Assembly: GCF_000444995.1 (NCBI RefSeq)
Contig: NC_022041.1
Span: forward strand, 3,501-67,500
Direction of reading: 5' to 3'
DNA length: 64,000 nucleotides
Source of the DNA: Paracoccus aminophilus JCM 7686
GTDB taxonomy: Bacteria; Pseudomonadota; Alphaproteobacteria; Rhodobacterales; Rhodobacteraceae
The position numbers and the translations under genes are program-made. Of the stretch, positions 33,763 to 43,189 are shown piece by piece. The notes below the pieces were generated by a model. That model saw only the letters and a list, made by a program, of their open reading frames with translations. It ran no database searches and had not been told where the DNA came from. Position 1 is the first letter of the stretch. Each line of letters begins with the position of its first letter.

Positions 33763-34712
33763 GGGCGCGGCCCTTCCTGCCAGCCGATATCAATCGCCAG
33801 ATCACCCACCGGGCGGATGTTGTCGATCAGCGCGGCCTCGCGCAGAAAGGCCTCGAAGCGCGCATAGCGGCCCTGATCGAGCGCGGCGGGGCTTTGCGAG
33901 AAGCGCGGCACGGTGTCTTTCCACGCCTGCGCATTCAGCTCGTCCTTGAGATCGGGCGCGGTCGCGGAAAAGAGCGCCCAGCTTTCCTCGGGATGGTTGA
34001 CGATATATTGCGCGCCGCGCTCGACCGCATGGAGGAAGCGGCGGGTTTCGTCGCGGTCGAGCTTCAACGGATTGGCGACGAAGATCAGCTCGTCATAGGT
34101 CGGAACGCCTTGTTCTTCCACGAAAAGGCAACGACCCTCGCCGCCCTCAATCTTCATCTGGGTCAGCTCGAAATTGCGATAGCCGCCGATGGTGGCATCG
34201 ACCTGACCGGTCATTAGCGCCGGCGTCAGAGACCAGTTGACATTGACCATCTCGATGTCATTCGGGGTCAGTCCGGCTTGGGCGAGCATCGCATTGATCA
34301 GCGCGGTTTCGACGCCCGAGACCGAATAGCCGATCTTCTTGCCCTTGAGATCCGCCACGGTCTGGATCGGGCCATTGGCATTCACCATCAGGCAGTTGAG
34401 CGGCGTTGCGATCAGCGTGCCGACACGGACCAAGGGCAGGCCCTCATGGACTTGCAGATGCAGCTGCGGCTGATAGCTCACCGCCAGATCGGCCTGACCG
34501 GCGGCGACCATTTTGGGCGGATCGGCGGGATCGGCGGGGGCGATGATTTCGAGATCGAGCCCCTCGTCTTTGAAGAAACCCTTTTCCTGCGCGACGATGA
34601 TCGGGCCATGATCGGGGTTCACGAACCAGTCGAGCATCAGGGTCAGCTTGTCAGCGGCCAGCACCGGCTGGGCGATCAGGGCGAAGGCGCCCGCGAGCAA
34701 CGTATGTTTCAT
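33759..34712 (-). CDS. thiY: Thiamine-precursor (formylaminopyrimidine) periplasmic binding protein ThiY
   Basis: A 317-residue NMT1/THI5-like binding protein with a signal peptide (cleavage near VLAAD, residue 19-20). It contains LTLMLDWFVNPDHGPIIVAQEKGFF near residue 24 and GQADLAVSYQPQLHLQVHEGLPLVRVGTLI near residue 72, conserved in ThiY. ThiY binds a degraded thiamine pyrimidine (FAMP). I set the start at 34712, which gives the signal peptide; it overlaps thiF by 4 bp. The deformylase normally needed for FAMP is not in this operon. Confidence 0.88.
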   Translation of the reverse strand: MKHTLLAGAFALIAQPVLAADKLTLMLDWFVNPDHGPIIVAQEKGFFKDEGLDLEIIAPADPADPPKMVAAGQADLAVSYQPQLHLQVHEGLPLVRVGTLIATPLNCLMVNANGPIQTVADLKGKKIGYSVSGVETALINAMLAQAGLTPNDIEMVNVNWSLTPALMTGQVDATIGGYRNFELTQMKIEGGEGRCLFVEEQGVPTYDELIFVANPLKLDRDETRRFLHAVERGAQYIVNHPEESWALFSATAPDLKDELNAQAWKDTVPRFSQSPAALDQGRYARFEAFLREAALIDNIRPVGDLAIDIGWQEGPRP

Positions 34713-35674
34713 TCGGTTTCTCCTTGAAGGGCCAGAAGCGCGATATCTCCGCTCCAACGGCCGGTCAGTCGGTTGGCGGCCCGCCAGGCGCGAAGCCCCG
34801 AGCGGCAGGCAATGACGATGCGGCGGCCCGGATCGGGCAGGAGGCCGGTCGCGCCGTAATCGGGCAGGCGCAGGGCATCGGGGGTGGCGGCGACGGGCGC
34901 CTCATCCTCGGGGCGCAGGTCGATGACGAGATCGCTGGCGCGCAGATCGGCGCGGGCGATAAAGCGCGGGCCGGGGCTTTCCGGGGCGCGGTCAAAGCGG
35001 AATTGCGAAAAGCGCAGATCGGCATCCATGCGGATGAAAAGGCCAAGCGGCGAGGGCGCGATCCCCAAGAGCACGCGCAGCGCCATCTGGGCCTGCAAGG
35101 CGCCAAGCGTGCCGACGACCGGGCCAAGCACGCCCGCCGTGGCGCAGGTCGCGCCATTGCCCGAGGGGTCGGGAAAGACCGCCCGCAGCGAGGGCGCACC
35201 GCCGCAATAGCCGCCGACATAGCCCTCGAGCCCCAAGGCCGAGGCCGAGATCAGCGGCTTTCCCGCAGCAAAACAGACGTCCGAGAGGATATAGCTCGCC
35301 GCATAGCTGTCGGCGCAATCGAGCACCAGATCGGCGCGCGTGACGAGATCCGCCGCATTGGCGGGCGTTAGCCAGTCAAGGAGCGGCGTCACGCGGACCT
35401 CGGGATTGAGCCCGGCCATGACCTCGGCCGCGACCTCGGCTTTCGGGCGGCCAATGTCCGCCATGCGGTAAAGCGGCTGGCGGTGGAGGTTCGTGGCCTC
35501 GATCCCGTCGGCATCGACCAGCGTGATCTGTCCGACGCCCGCGCCGGTCAGATATTGCAGCGCCGGGACGCCAAGCGCGCCCGCGCCGACGATCAGCACA
35601 TGGGCCGCGCCCAGCCGGGCCTGCCCTTCCGGGCCGACCTCGGGCAGGATCATCTGGCGGGCATAGCGGCTCAT
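34709..35674 (-). CDS. thiF: ThiF-type adenylyltransferase fused to a rhodanese-like domain
   Basis: ThiF adenylates the C-terminal Gly of ThiS so that sulfur can be added for thiazole synthesis. The 321-residue protein has the E1-like nucleotide site VGAGALGVPALQYLTGAG near residue 28, VDADGIEATNLHRQPLY near residue 52 and TAGVLGPVVGTLGALQAQMAL near residue 180. Residues from about 235 form a rhodanese-like domain (LVIDLRPEDE, active-site loop IACRSGLRAW). The zinc CxxC pair of E. coli ThiF is missing, while the Cys before TAGV is kept. It overlaps thiE by 4 bp. Confidence 0.88.
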   Translation of the reverse strand: MSRYARQMILPEVGPEGQARLGAAHVLIVGAGALGVPALQYLTGAGVGQITLVDADGIEATNLHRQPLYRMADIGRPKAEVAAEVMAGLNPEVRVTPLLDWLTPANAADLVTRADLVLDCADSYAASYILSDVCFAAGKPLISASALGLEGYVGGYCGGAPSLRAVFPDPSGNGATCATAGVLGPVVGTLGALQAQMALRVLLGIAPSPLGLFIRMDADLRFSQFRFDRAPESPGPRFIARADLRASDLVIDLRPEDEAPVAATPDALRLPDYGATGLLPDPGRRIVIACRSGLRAWRAANRLTGRWSGDIALLALQGETE

Positions 35675-36285
35675 GCGGGGGCCTTGGCTGTGGCGCAGAC
35701 CGCCAGCCAGTCGCGGATGCGGGCCTCGGGGTCGGCGTTCAGCGTGATATCGGTCACGACCGAGACCACATCCGCCCCCGCCGCAAAGGCTTGCGCGCCG
35801 CGCTCGGGCGTCATGCCGCCAATCGCGATCAGAGGAATATCGCCGATCAGCCGCTTCCATTCGGACACGCGGTCGAGCCCCTGCTGCTCCCATTTCATCT
35901 TCTTCAGGATCGTCGGCCAGACCGGCCCCAGTGCGATATAATCGGGCGCAAAGGACAGCGCGCGGTCAAGCTCGGCATGATCATGGGTCGAGATGCCGAC
36001 GCGGATGCCGGCGCGGCGGATCGCGGGCAGGTCGGCCTCGTCAAGATCTTCCTGACCAAGGTGGACGTAATCGCAGCCGAGATCAATCGCCTCGCGCCAG
36101 TAATCATTCACGACCAATTGCGCCCCCGCCGCCGCGCAAAGATCGCGGGCGCGGGTCAGCTCAAGGCGCAGATCCTCGGGTGTGCGGTCCTTGGCGCGGA
36201 TTTGCACCAGCTTGACGCCAAGTGGCAAAGCGCGGGGCAGCCAATCGGCCGTGTCGAAGATCGGATAGAACCGGGGAAGCGTCAT
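35671..36285 (-). CDS. thiE: Thiamine phosphate synthase
   Basis: ThiE joins HMP-pyrophosphate and thiazole phosphate to give thiamine phosphate. The 204-residue TIM barrel has [11 protein letters not shown] near residue 25, [25 protein letters not shown] near residue 57 (pyrophosphate/Mg site), [13 protein letters not shown] near residue 97 and IALGPVWPT near residue 115. The length is normal. It sits between thiG and thiF with overlapping starts and stops, under the TPP riboswitch. Confidence 0.94.
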   Translation of the reverse strand: MTLPRFYPIFDTADWLPRALPLGVKLVQIRAKDRTPEDLRLELTRARDLCAAAGAQLVVNDYWREAIDLGCDYVHLGQEDLDEADLPAIRRAGIRVGISTHDHAELDRALSFAPDYIALGPVWPTILKKMKWEQQGLDRVSEWKRLIGDIPLIAIGGMTPERGAQAFAAGADVVSVVTDITLNADPEARIRDWLAVCATAKAPA

Positions 36286-37046
36286 GCCAGCACCGCCATG
36301 CCCATCAGGGGCGTTGAGGGAGAGGCCATGTCCCGGGCCTCGATCGGGTCGGCGGCGCGGGCGAGCGCGCCCGCCTCGATCGCCAAAGCCATGGCGCGCG
36401 CCATCGCCACCGGATCGCCCGCCTTGGCGACGGCGGTGTTCAAAAGCACGGCATCATAGCCCAGCTCCATCGCTTGCGCCGCATGAGAGGGCAGGCCGAT
36501 CCCGGCATCCACCACCAGCGGCACATCAGGATAATGGGCCCGCAAGGTCTTCAGCCCATAAATGTTGTTTAGACCACGACCTGAGCCAATAGGAGCCCCC
36601 CAAGGCATCAAGACCTTGCATCCGGCGTCCAAAAGCCGCTCGCAGATCGAGAGATCTTCGGTGCAATAGGGGAAGACTTCGAAGCCTTCACTACAAAGGA
36701 TACGCGCCGCCTCGATCAGAGCAACAACATCTGGTTGCAGTGTGTCGTGATCGCCGATCACCTCCAGCTTGATCCAGGGCGTGTCGAAAAACTCGCGTGC
36801 CATATGGGCGGTGGTCACCGCTTCCTTGACGCCATGACAGCCTGCGGTGTTCGGCAAGACCGCGACATTCAGCTCGCGGATGAGCTGGTGAAAGGCCGCG
36901 CCCTCGCCGCCCTCGCGCCGCAGCGAGACCGTGGCGATCCCGGCGTGCGAGGCGCGAAAGGCCTCGGCCAGAATGGCGGGCGAGGGATATTGCGCCGTCC
37001 CGAGCATCAGCGGGCTGGTGATTTCTTTCCCGTAAAAGACAGGCAT
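36282..37046 (-). CDS. thiG: Thiazole synthase ThiG
   Basis: ThiG condenses deoxyxylulose phosphate, the ThiO-derived glycine imine and ThiS-thiocarboxylate into the thiazole phosphate. The 254-residue barrel has [14 protein letters not shown] near residue 65, the imine-forming Lys in WIKLEVIGD near residue 95, [10 protein letters not shown] near residue 170 and [12 protein letters not shown] near residue 190. The start at 37046 is one base past the thiS stop. A stretch (about 36540-36780) is clearly AT-richer than its flanks; see the findings. Confidence 0.95.
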   Translation of the reverse strand: MPVFYGKEITSPLMLGTAQYPSPAILAEAFRASHAGIATVSLRREGGEGAAFHQLIRELNVAVLPNTAGCHGVKEAVTTAHMAREFFDTPWIKLEVIGDHDTLQPDVVALIEAARILCSEGFEVFPYCTEDLSICERLLDAGCKVLMPWGAPIGSGRGLNNIYGLKTLRAHYPDVPLVVDAGIGLPSHAAQAMELGYDAVLLNTAVAKAGDPVAMARAMALAIEAGALARAADPIEARDMASPSTPLMGMAVLA

Positions 37047-37047
37047 G

Positions 37048-37245
37048 TCAGCCCCCTTGCATCGAGGAGAGCGCCTCGAGCGCGTCTCCGTCCGAGATTG
37101 CGGTTGTGGCGCGCAGACCGGCGGGCAGGAACTCGCCATTGAGCGCGGTGGCGACTTTGACCTCGCCCAGACCGATTTCGGCCAGCACATCGGCGACAGT
37201 CGGGCCGCTGACCGCGCGGCGGGTGCCGTTAAGGATTATGTTCAT
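37048..37245 (-). CDS. thiS: Sulfur carrier protein ThiS
   Basis: A 65-residue ubiquitin-like carrier that starts [12 protein letters not shown] and ends in the required Gly-Gly (SSMQGG), the site of adenylation by ThiF and thiocarboxylation. It overlaps the end of thiO by 17 bp and is one base from thiG. The frame is open upstream through thiO, but the ATG at 37245 gives the normal family length. Confidence 0.94.
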   Translation of the reverse strand: MNIILNGTRRAVSGPTVADVLAEIGLGEVKVATALNGEFLPAGLRATTAISDGDALEALSSMQGG

Positions 37246-38209
37246 CCATGAACTCCGGGATCTGGCCCGTCTGAAGGTGATCGGCAGCCATGCGGGCCAC
37301 GGCGGGGGCCAGAAGATAGCCGTGGCGGTAAAGGCCGTTTGCGAAAAGCGTGCTGCCGCGACGACGCAGGCGGGGCAGGTTGTCGGGGAAGGCCGGGCGG
37401 GCATCGGCGCCGAGCTCGAGGATCTCGGCCTCGGCAAAACCGGGGTGGAGCGCATAGGCCGAGGAGAGCATCTCGACCGCCGCCCGCGCTGTGACCCGGC
37501 TTTTCGCGCCGCTTTCCAGCATGGTCGCGCCCAGCATATAGACGCCCTCGCCGCGCGGGACGATGTAAAGCGGGATGCGCGGATGCAGCAGGCGAATGGT
37601 GCGGGTGAGCGTGACCTCGGGGCAGCGGATCATCAGCATCTCGCCGCGTACGCCGCGCAGATCGGGCAGGGCATCGCGCGCCGCAAAGCCGCGCGCATCG
37701 ACGACCAGCCCTTCGGGCGTGCCTTCGGTTTCAATCTCGATGCCCTTGGCGGCCAGCCCGTCGCGCAAGGCGGTCAGGGCCTGTCGCGGGGTCAGGTGGC
37801 TTTCGCTGGCGTAGAAAAGACCACGGCGGAATCGGCTTTCCAGCTCGGGCTCCAGCGCGGCGATCTTGGGCGCGGTGACGGTTTCATGGGTGCGGGTGCG
37901 GCGGGCGAAGCGGTCGAGCTCGGCCTGATCGCGGCCAAGCGCGAGGACGAGCGTGCCGGTCGGGTGGACCGTGGCGCCATGGCGCGCCCACCAATCGGCG
38001 GCATCAAGGCCAAGGCGAACGACCGCAGGCTCGGCGCTTTCCTCCTCGCAATAGGGGGCGAGCATTCCGCCCGCCCACCAGCTGCACCCCTGCGGGCCGG
38101 GGCCGCCTGCCGGGTCGATGATCCGCAGGGGGATGCCCCGTGCGGCGAGCTCGGTCGCGATGGCAAGGCCAAGCACGCCCGCGCCAAGGACGGTGACGGG
38201 CGTGGTCAT
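37229..38209 (-). CDS. thiO: Glycine oxidase ThiO (FAD)
   Basis: ThiO oxidises glycine to iminoacetate for thiazole formation in aerobes, replacing ThiH. The 326-residue flavoprotein has the FAD loop [21 protein letters not shown] at residues 4-24 (split here as GAGVLGLA), [17 protein letters not shown] near residue 38 and [18 protein letters not shown] near the C-terminus, typical of ThiO. It overlaps thiD by 4 bp. Confidence 0.92.
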   Translation of the reverse strand: MTTPVTVLGAGVLGLAIATELAARGIPLRIIDPAGGPGPQGCSWWAGGMLAPYCEEESAEPAVVRLGLDAADWWARHGATVHPTGTLVLALGRDQAELDRFARRTRTHETVTAPKIAALEPELESRFRRGLFYASESHLTPRQALTALRDGLAAKGIEIETEGTPEGLVVDARGFAARDALPDLRGVRGEMLMIRCPEVTLTRTIRLLHPRIPLYIVPRGEGVYMLGATMLESGAKSRVTARAAVEMLSSAYALHPGFAEAEILELGADARPAFPDNLPRLRRRGSTLFANGLYRHGYLLAPAVARMAADHLQTGQIPEFMDEHNP

Positions 38210-39039
38210 TCGGCGGCCTCGCGGGTTTTCGCGGGCCAGAAGGCGTGGAAGTGATGGACCGGGCCGTGGCCTTGGCCGATTTGCAGGTCATCGGCGGCGC
38301 GGATCGCCTGTTGCAACCAGCGATGCGCGGCCTTGACCGCCTCGGGCACGGCCAAGCCCTGCGCGAGCCCCGCCGCAATGGCGGAGGACAGTGAGCAGCC
38401 GGTGCCATGGGTGTTTTTTGTGATCACACGCGGGGCGGTCAGGGTCAGGATCTGGCTGCCGACCAGCAGATCGGTGCAGATCTCGCCGCGCCCATGCCCG
38501 CCTTTCATCAACACAAAGCGCGGCCCTTTGGCGCGCAGGGTCTGGCCTTGCAGCGCCATGTCTTGCGGCGAGGTGGCCTCGGCCATGTTCAGCAAAGCGG
38601 CGGCTTCGGGCAGGTTCGGCGTCAGGACGGTGGCGAGCGGCAGCAGATGCCGCAGCATCGCGGTGATCGCATCGGCAGGCAGCAAAGCGTCGCCGGATTT
38701 CGCAATCATCACCGGGTCGAGCACGACCGGGATCGGCCGGACGGCGAGATGGTGGCGCAGACGCTCGGCGACAGTTGTGATCACATTCGCGCCGCCGATC
38801 ATCCCGATCTTGACCGCATCAACGCGCAGATCGTCGAAAACCGCGTCGATCTGGGCCGCGACCATCGCCGGAGAGACCGCCTCGATCCCCGTCACCGCGC
38901 GGGTGTTCTGCGCGGTGATCGCTGTGATCACAGAAGCGCCATAGGTTCCCAGCGCGGAAAATGTCTTGAGATCGGCCTGAATCCCCGCGCCGCCGCCGCT
39001 GTCAGAGCCCGCAATGGTCAAAGCTATGGCCTGCGCCAT
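38206..39039 (-). CDS. thiD: Hydroxymethylpyrimidine/phosphomethylpyrimidine kinase
   Basis: ThiD phosphorylates HMP twice to HMP pyrophosphate. The 277-residue ribokinase-like protein has IAGSDSGGGAGIQADLKTFSALG near residue 9 (partly quoted: GSDSGGGAGIQADLK), AVKIGMIGG near residue 76, VLDPVMIAKSGDALL near residue 106 and the catalytic NTHGTGCSLSSAIAAGLA near residue 213. It is the first gene after the TPP riboswitch. AAAGG precedes the ATG. Confidence 0.95.
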   Translation of the reverse strand: MAQAIALTIAGSDSGGGAGIQADLKTFSALGTYGASVITAITAQNTRAVTGIEAVSPAMVAAQIDAVFDDLRVDAVKIGMIGGANVITTVAERLRHHLAVRPIPVVLDPVMIAKSGDALLPADAITAMLRHLLPLATVLTPNLPEAAALLNMAEATSPQDMALQGQTLRAKGPRFVLMKGGHGRGEICTDLLVGSQILTLTAPRVITKNTHGTGCSLSSAIAAGLAQGLAVPEAVKAAHRWLQQAIRAADDLQIGQGHGPVHHFHAFWPAKTREAAE

Positions 39040-39125
39040 GTCCCGCCTTTCTTGCCCGGATCACCAGCAAAGGGGGAGATTGTGCGCAGGGATGGGGGCC
39101 GAAGCCCCTGCCGCGTCACTCTACC

Positions 39126-39213
39126 CTTCCCTCCGCCGGTATGAGCCGGATCAGGTTCGATGGGTCGGTGCCGCGCACCTCTCAGCCCCGTTGCGGGGCC
39201 CCCCAAGTGTATG
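39126..39213 (-). promoter_or_regulatory. TPP riboswitch (THI element) controlling the thiamine operon
   Basis: On the minus strand the region reads GGGGGGCCCCGCAACGGGGC, CTGAGAGG, ACCGACCC, GAACCTGATCCGG and CATACCGGCGGAGGGAAG in order, the conserved cores of the thiamine pyrophosphate riboswitch. The CTGAGA box is at 39180..39185 and the GAACCTGATC box near 39149..39158. It lies 87 bases before thiD. A GGGGC-TTCG-GCCCC hairpin (39095..39108) between them may be part of the expression platform. Confidence 0.95.
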
Positions 39214-39266
39214 AGTCGGGCTAAAGGCTAGGCCCCTCGGCGGGGCTTGGCAAGGGGGGAGCGCGC

Positions 39267-40271
39267 TTAGACGCCGTAATAGCTGCGATACCAATCGACA
39301 TAGGCGCGGATGCCGTCGGTGACGCTGGTCTGCGGCTGATAACCGGTCAGGCTTTGCAGCAAAGTGGTATCGGCCCAGGTCGCGGGCACATCGCCGGGCT
39401 GCATCGGCAGCATCTCTTTGACCGCCTCGCGCCCGGTGGCGGCCTCGATCGCGGCGATGAATTCCATCAGCGGGACCGGCGCGCCATTGCCGATATTGAC
39501 CACCCGCCAAGGCGCGACGGGCGAGAGGCTGTCCTCGGGCCCGACCGGCGCGCCCTTGACCGGAGGCCGGTCCATCAGCAGCCGGATCCCCCGCACGATA
39601 TCGCCGACATAGGTGAAATCGCGCTGCATCTTGCCGTGGTTAAAGACCTTGATCGGACGGCCTTCGGTGATCGCGCTGGTGAAGAGCGCGGGCGCCATAT
39701 CGGGGCGTCCCCACGGGCCATAAACCGTGAAGAAGCGAAACATTGTCACAGGTAAATCAAAGAGATGCGCGTGCGAATGGGCCATCGCTTCGGCCGCTTT
39801 CTTGCTGGCGGCATAGAAGGACATTTGGCTGTCGGCCTTGTCGATCTCGCGGTAGGGCATGGCGGTATTCGCGCCGTAAACCGAAGAGGTCGAGGCCATG
39901 AGAAGATGTGGCAGGTGATGGGCGCGCGCGGCTTCGAGCAGCTCGAAACTGCCCGCGATATTGGCCTCGAGATAGGCGCGCGGGTTGTCGATCGAATAGC
40001 GCACCCCCGCCTGCGCGGCGAGATGAACGGCATGGCTTGGCCGGTGCTCGGCGATCAGCGACGCGAGAAGGCCCGGGGTCTCGACCTTGCCTTGCGTGAA
40101 GCGAAAGCCCGGATGCGCCGCCAGCCGAGCCAGCCGCGCCGCCTTCAGCGCGGGGTCGTAATAGTCATTCAGACTGTCCACGCCGATGACGGTGCAGCCC
40201 TCTGCCAGCAGCAACTCGCTGAGATGAAAGCCAATAAAGCCCGCAGCGCCCGTGACCAGAACCGTCGTCAT
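39267..40271 (-). CDS. UDP-glucuronate 4-epimerase (NAD-dependent epimerase)
   Basis: Probably interconverts UDP-glucuronate and UDP-galacturonate for surface polysaccharide. The 334-residue short-chain dehydrogenase has the NAD loop TGAAGFIGFHLSELLL near residue 6, HLAAQAGVRYSIDNP near residue 83, STSSVYG near residue 126 and the catalytic YAASKKA near residue 152. The motif GVDSLNDYYDP near residue 33 is typical of UDP-glucuronate epimerases. I start at ATG 40271, which shares one base with the ugd stop. Confidence 0.9.
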   Translation of the reverse strand: MTTVLVTGAAGFIGFHLSELLLAEGCTVIGVDSLNDYYDPALKAARLARLAAHPGFRFTQGKVETPGLLASLIAEHRPSHAVHLAAQAGVRYSIDNPRAYLEANIAGSFELLEAARAHHLPHLLMASTSSVYGANTAMPYREIDKADSQMSFYAASKKAAEAMAHSHAHLFDLPVTMFRFFTVYGPWGRPDMAPALFTSAITEGRPIKVFNHGKMQRDFTYVGDIVRGIRLLMDRPPVKGAPVGPEDSLSPVAPWRVVNIGNGAPVPLMEFIAAIEAATGREAVKEMLPMQPGDVPATWADTTLLQSLTGYQPQTSVTDGIRAYVDWYRSYYGV

Positions 40272-41440
40272 CAATCGACCCCGAACAGATCGCGGGTATA
40301 GACCTTGTCCTTCACGTCGATCAGGTCAGAGGTCAGGCGGTTGGCAAGGATCAGGTCGCTTTCCGCCTTGAAGGCAGTCAGATCGCGGATGACGCGGCTG
40401 TTGAAGAAATGGTCTTCGTTCAGGACCGGTTCATAGACGATGACCTCGATCCCCTTGGCCTTGATCCGCTTCATAATCCCTTGGATGGAGCTGTCGCGGA
40501 AATTATCCGAGCCCGCTTTCATCACCAGCCGGTGCACGCCGACGACTTTGGGGCGCTTCGCAATGATCTGGTCCGAGATGAAATCCTTGCGCGTCCGGTT
40601 CGATTCCACGATCGCCTGAATGAGGTTCTGCGGCACGTTGTCGTAATTCGCCAGAAGCTGCTTGGTGTCCTTGGGCAGGCAATAACCGCCATAGCCGAAG
40701 GAGGGGTTGTTGTAATGCGCCCCGATGCGCGGATCGAGGCCGACGCCGTCGATGATCTCGCGCGTGTCGAGCCCGCGCGCCATGGCGTAGCTGTCGAGCT
40801 CGTTGAAATAGGCGACGCGCATAGCGAGATAAGTGTTTGAAAACAGCTTGATGGCCTCGGCCTCGGTCGAGCCGGTGTAAAGCACCGGCATGTCCTTGCG
40901 GATCGCGGCTTCGACCAGCAGTTCGGCAAAGCGCTGCGCCTCGGGGCCGTGATCGCCGACCACGATGCGCGAGGGGTGCAGGTTGTCGTAAAGCGCCTTT
41001 CCTTCGCGCAGGAACTCGGGCGAGAAGAGGATCTTCTCGCTGCCCATCTCGGCGCGCAGATCGTCGGTGCAGCCGACATAGATCGTTGATTTGATGACGA
41101 TCGTTGCATCGGGGGCAAGGGCGCGGGCCTGACGGATGACCTGCTCGACGCTTGAGATGTCGAAGCGGTTGCTGCGCGTGTCGTAATTCGTCGGCGTGGC
41201 GACGATGATGTAATCGGCCCCGGCAAAGGCCTCGGCGGGGTCGGTGGTCGCGGTCAGATCCAACGGCTTCGTGGCCAGCCAATCGCGGATTTCGGCATCC
41301 TCAATCGGCGGCTCGCGGCGGTTGACCTTGGCAACCCGGTCGGCGTTGACGTCAAGCGCGCGGACCTGATTGTGCTGAGACAAAAGGACCGCCAGCGACA
41401 GCCCGACATACCCCAGTCCAGCAACTGCGATTTTCATCAT
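40271..41440 (-). CDS. ugd: UDP-glucose 6-dehydrogenase
   Basis: Oxidises UDP-glucose to UDP-glucuronate using two NAD+. The 389-residue protein has the N-terminal NAD loop [17 protein letters not shown], the hinge ATPTNYD near residue 92, [13 protein letters not shown] near residue 125 and the catalytic Cys in [15 protein letters not shown] near residue 252. The length fits the shorter bacterial form. It forms a two-gene unit with the epimerase, making UDP-galacturonate. pgm at the other end of the window could supply glucose-1-phosphate. Confidence 0.94.
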   Translation of the reverse strand: MMKIAVAGLGYVGLSLAVLLSQHNQVRALDVNADRVAKVNRREPPIEDAEIRDWLATKPLDLTATTDPAEAFAGADYIIVATPTNYDTRSNRFDISSVEQVIRQARALAPDATIVIKSTIYVGCTDDLRAEMGSEKILFSPEFLREGKALYDNLHPSRIVVGDHGPEAQRFAELLVEAAIRKDMPVLYTGSTEAEAIKLFSNTYLAMRVAYFNELDSYAMARGLDTREIIDGVGLDPRIGAHYNNPSFGYGGYCLPKDTKQLLANYDNVPQNLIQAIVESNRTRKDFISDQIIAKRPKVVGVHRLVMKAGSDNFRDSSIQGIMKRIKAKGIEVIVYEPVLNEDHFFNSRVIRDLTAFKAESDLILANRLTSDLIDVKDKVYTRDLFGVD

Positions 41441-41620
41441 TCCTGCGCCTTCTTTCGTTCGATTCCTTGGCGTAACACAGCTGCCCGGCGCAGTGAACAG
41501 TCGACATATTCAGCCGACATGAAGTATACACAGCCAAAGCGGCTGCGGCCGAAGCTGAGACCGGGCCTGCCGGAGATCGACGCCGGCAAGGCTCAAACGC
41601 GACATGGGAAAGGGCAGGAC

Positions 41621-43135
41621 ATGGGTTGGACACCAAAGGGAACGCATCTGATCGCAGGCGAGTGGCTGGGCGGCGCGGAGCAATTCCGCTCGACGCCCGC
41701 GCATGGCCCGGCGCATGACTTCGCGCTTGGCTCGGTCGATCTGGTTGATCGCGCCTGCGCCGCCGCCGAAGAGGCCTTCTGGGACTATGGCTGGACCAGC
41801 CGGGCGGCGCGCGCGGATTTTCTCGACGCCATCGCCGATGAGATCGAGGCCCGCGCCGAGGCGATCACCGAGATCGGCACGCAGGAAACCGGCCTGCCCG
41901 CCGCGCGGTTGCAAGGCGAGCGGGGCCGCACCACCGGCCAGCTGCGGCTGTTCGCCGATCATATCCGCAAGGGCGATTATCTTGACCGGCGGGTCGATGC
42001 GGCGCTGCCCGATCGCCAGCCCGCGCCCCGGCCCGAGATCCGCATGATCGAACGTCCGATTGGTCCGGTCGCGGTTTTTGGTGCCTCGAACTTCCCGCTC
42101 GCCTTCTCGACGGCGGGCGGCGATACGGCGGCGGCTTTGGCTGCGGGCTGTCCGGTCGTGGTGAAGGGCCATCCCGCCCATCCCGGCACGGCCGAGATCA
42201 TTGCCGAGGCCGTGCTGGCCGCAATCGACAAGACCGGGATGCCGAATGGCACCTTCAGTCTGGTGCAGGACGGCGGCGCGGCGGTCGGGGCGGCGCTGGT
42301 CCAGCATCCGCTGATCAAGGCGGTGGGCTTTACCGGCTCGCTGGCCGGGGGGCGCGCGCTCTTTGATCTCTGTGCTGCGCGACCCGAGCCGATCCCCTTT
42401 TTCGGCGAGCTTGGCTCGGTCAATCCGATGTTCCTGCTGCCTGAAGCGATGAAGGCGCGGGCCGAGGATCTGGGCAAGGGCTGGGCCGGGTCTCTGACCA
42501 TGGGCGCGGGCCAGTTCTGCACCAATCCGGGCATTTCGGTGGTGCTCGATGGCGCCGATGCCGACCGCTATACCGCCAGCGCCAAAGCCGCGCTGGAGGC
42601 GGTCGCGCCGCAAACCATGCTGACCGAGGGCATTGCCAAGGCCTATCAGGCGGGCAAGGCTCGGTTCGAGGCGCGCAATTCGGTGAAGCCGGTCCTGACG
42701 ACGGAGCAGGCCGGGCGCGAGGCCAGTCCGAACCTCTATGAGACGACCGGCGCGAATTACCTGCAAGATCATAGCCTTGGCGAAGAGGTCTTCGGACCTC
42801 TGGGGCTGATCGTGCGCGTGGGCTCGGTCGCGGAAATGGTGACGCTGGCGCGCGGCTTCGAGGGCCAACTGACCGCGACCATCCAGATGGAGCCGGGCGA
42901 TCTGGCCGATGCGCAAAAGCTTCTGCCGGTGCTGGAGCGCAAGGCGGGCCGGGTGCTGGTCAATGGCTTCCCGACCGGCGTCGAGGTGGTCGATGCCATG
43001 GTCCATGGCGGGCCCTATCCGGCCTCGACCAATTTCGGCGCGACCAGCGTCGGCACTTTGGCGATCCGCCGCTTCCTGCGCCCGGTCAGCTATCAGAACC
43101 TGCCTACAGAGCTTCTGCCCGAAGACCTGCGCTGA
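41621..43135 (+). CDS. Aldehyde dehydrogenase, 2,5-dioxovalerate (2-oxoglutarate semialdehyde) type
   Basis: A 504-residue NADP-type aldehyde dehydrogenase with FGASNFPLAFSTAGGDTAA near residue 153, the NAD loop GFTGSLAGGRALFDL near residue 238, catalytic Glu in FGELGSVNP near residue 266 and catalytic Cys in GAGQFCTNPG near residue 302. The ELGSVNP/GDTAAAL pattern is characteristic of oxoglutarate semialdehyde dehydrogenases of sugar-acid and hydroxyproline breakdown. The start at 41621 follows AAAGGGCAGG; an in-frame ATG at 41603 is possible. A sugar-acid-type aldolase is encoded at 51384, though not adjacent. Confidence 0.85.
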   Translation: MGWTPKGTHLIAGEWLGGAEQFRSTPAHGPAHDFALGSVDLVDRACAAAEEAFWDYGWTSRAARADFLDAIADEIEARAEAITEIGTQETGLPAARLQGERGRTTGQLRLFADHIRKGDYLDRRVDAALPDRQPAPRPEIRMIERPIGPVAVFGASNFPLAFSTAGGDTAAALAAGCPVVVKGHPAHPGTAEIIAEAVLAAIDKTGMPNGTFSLVQDGGAAVGAALVQHPLIKAVGFTGSLAGGRALFDLCAARPEPIPFFGELGSVNPMFLLPEAMKARAEDLGKGWAGSLTMGAGQFCTNPGISVVLDGADADRYTASAKAALEAVAPQTMLTEGIAKAYQAGKARFEARNSVKPVLTTEQAGREASPNLYETTGANYLQDHSLGEEVFGPLGLIVRVGSVAEMVTLARGFEGQLTATIQMEPGDLADAQKLLPVLERKAGRVLVNGFPTGVEVVDAMVHGGPYPASTNFGATSVGTLAIRRFLRPVSYQNLPTELLPEDLR

Positions 43136-43146
43136 TCTGGCGTTCA

Positions 43147-43185
43147 GCGAAAGGGGGCGCGCACAGGAAAGCGCGCCTCTTTCGC
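43147..43185. terminator. Bidirectional terminator between convergent genes
   Basis: A long imperfect inverted repeat (GCGAAAG...GGCGCGC / GCGCGCC..CTTTCGC) lies between the convergent aldehyde dehydrogenase and small lipoprotein genes. Arms of about 15 bases enclose ACAGGAAA-type loop sequence. Confidence 0.65.
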
Positions 43186-43189
43186 GGCG

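Noticed and set aside
41510..43006. 498-codon open frame antisense to the aldehyde dehydrogenase gene
   Set aside because: Shadow frame with no domain signature.
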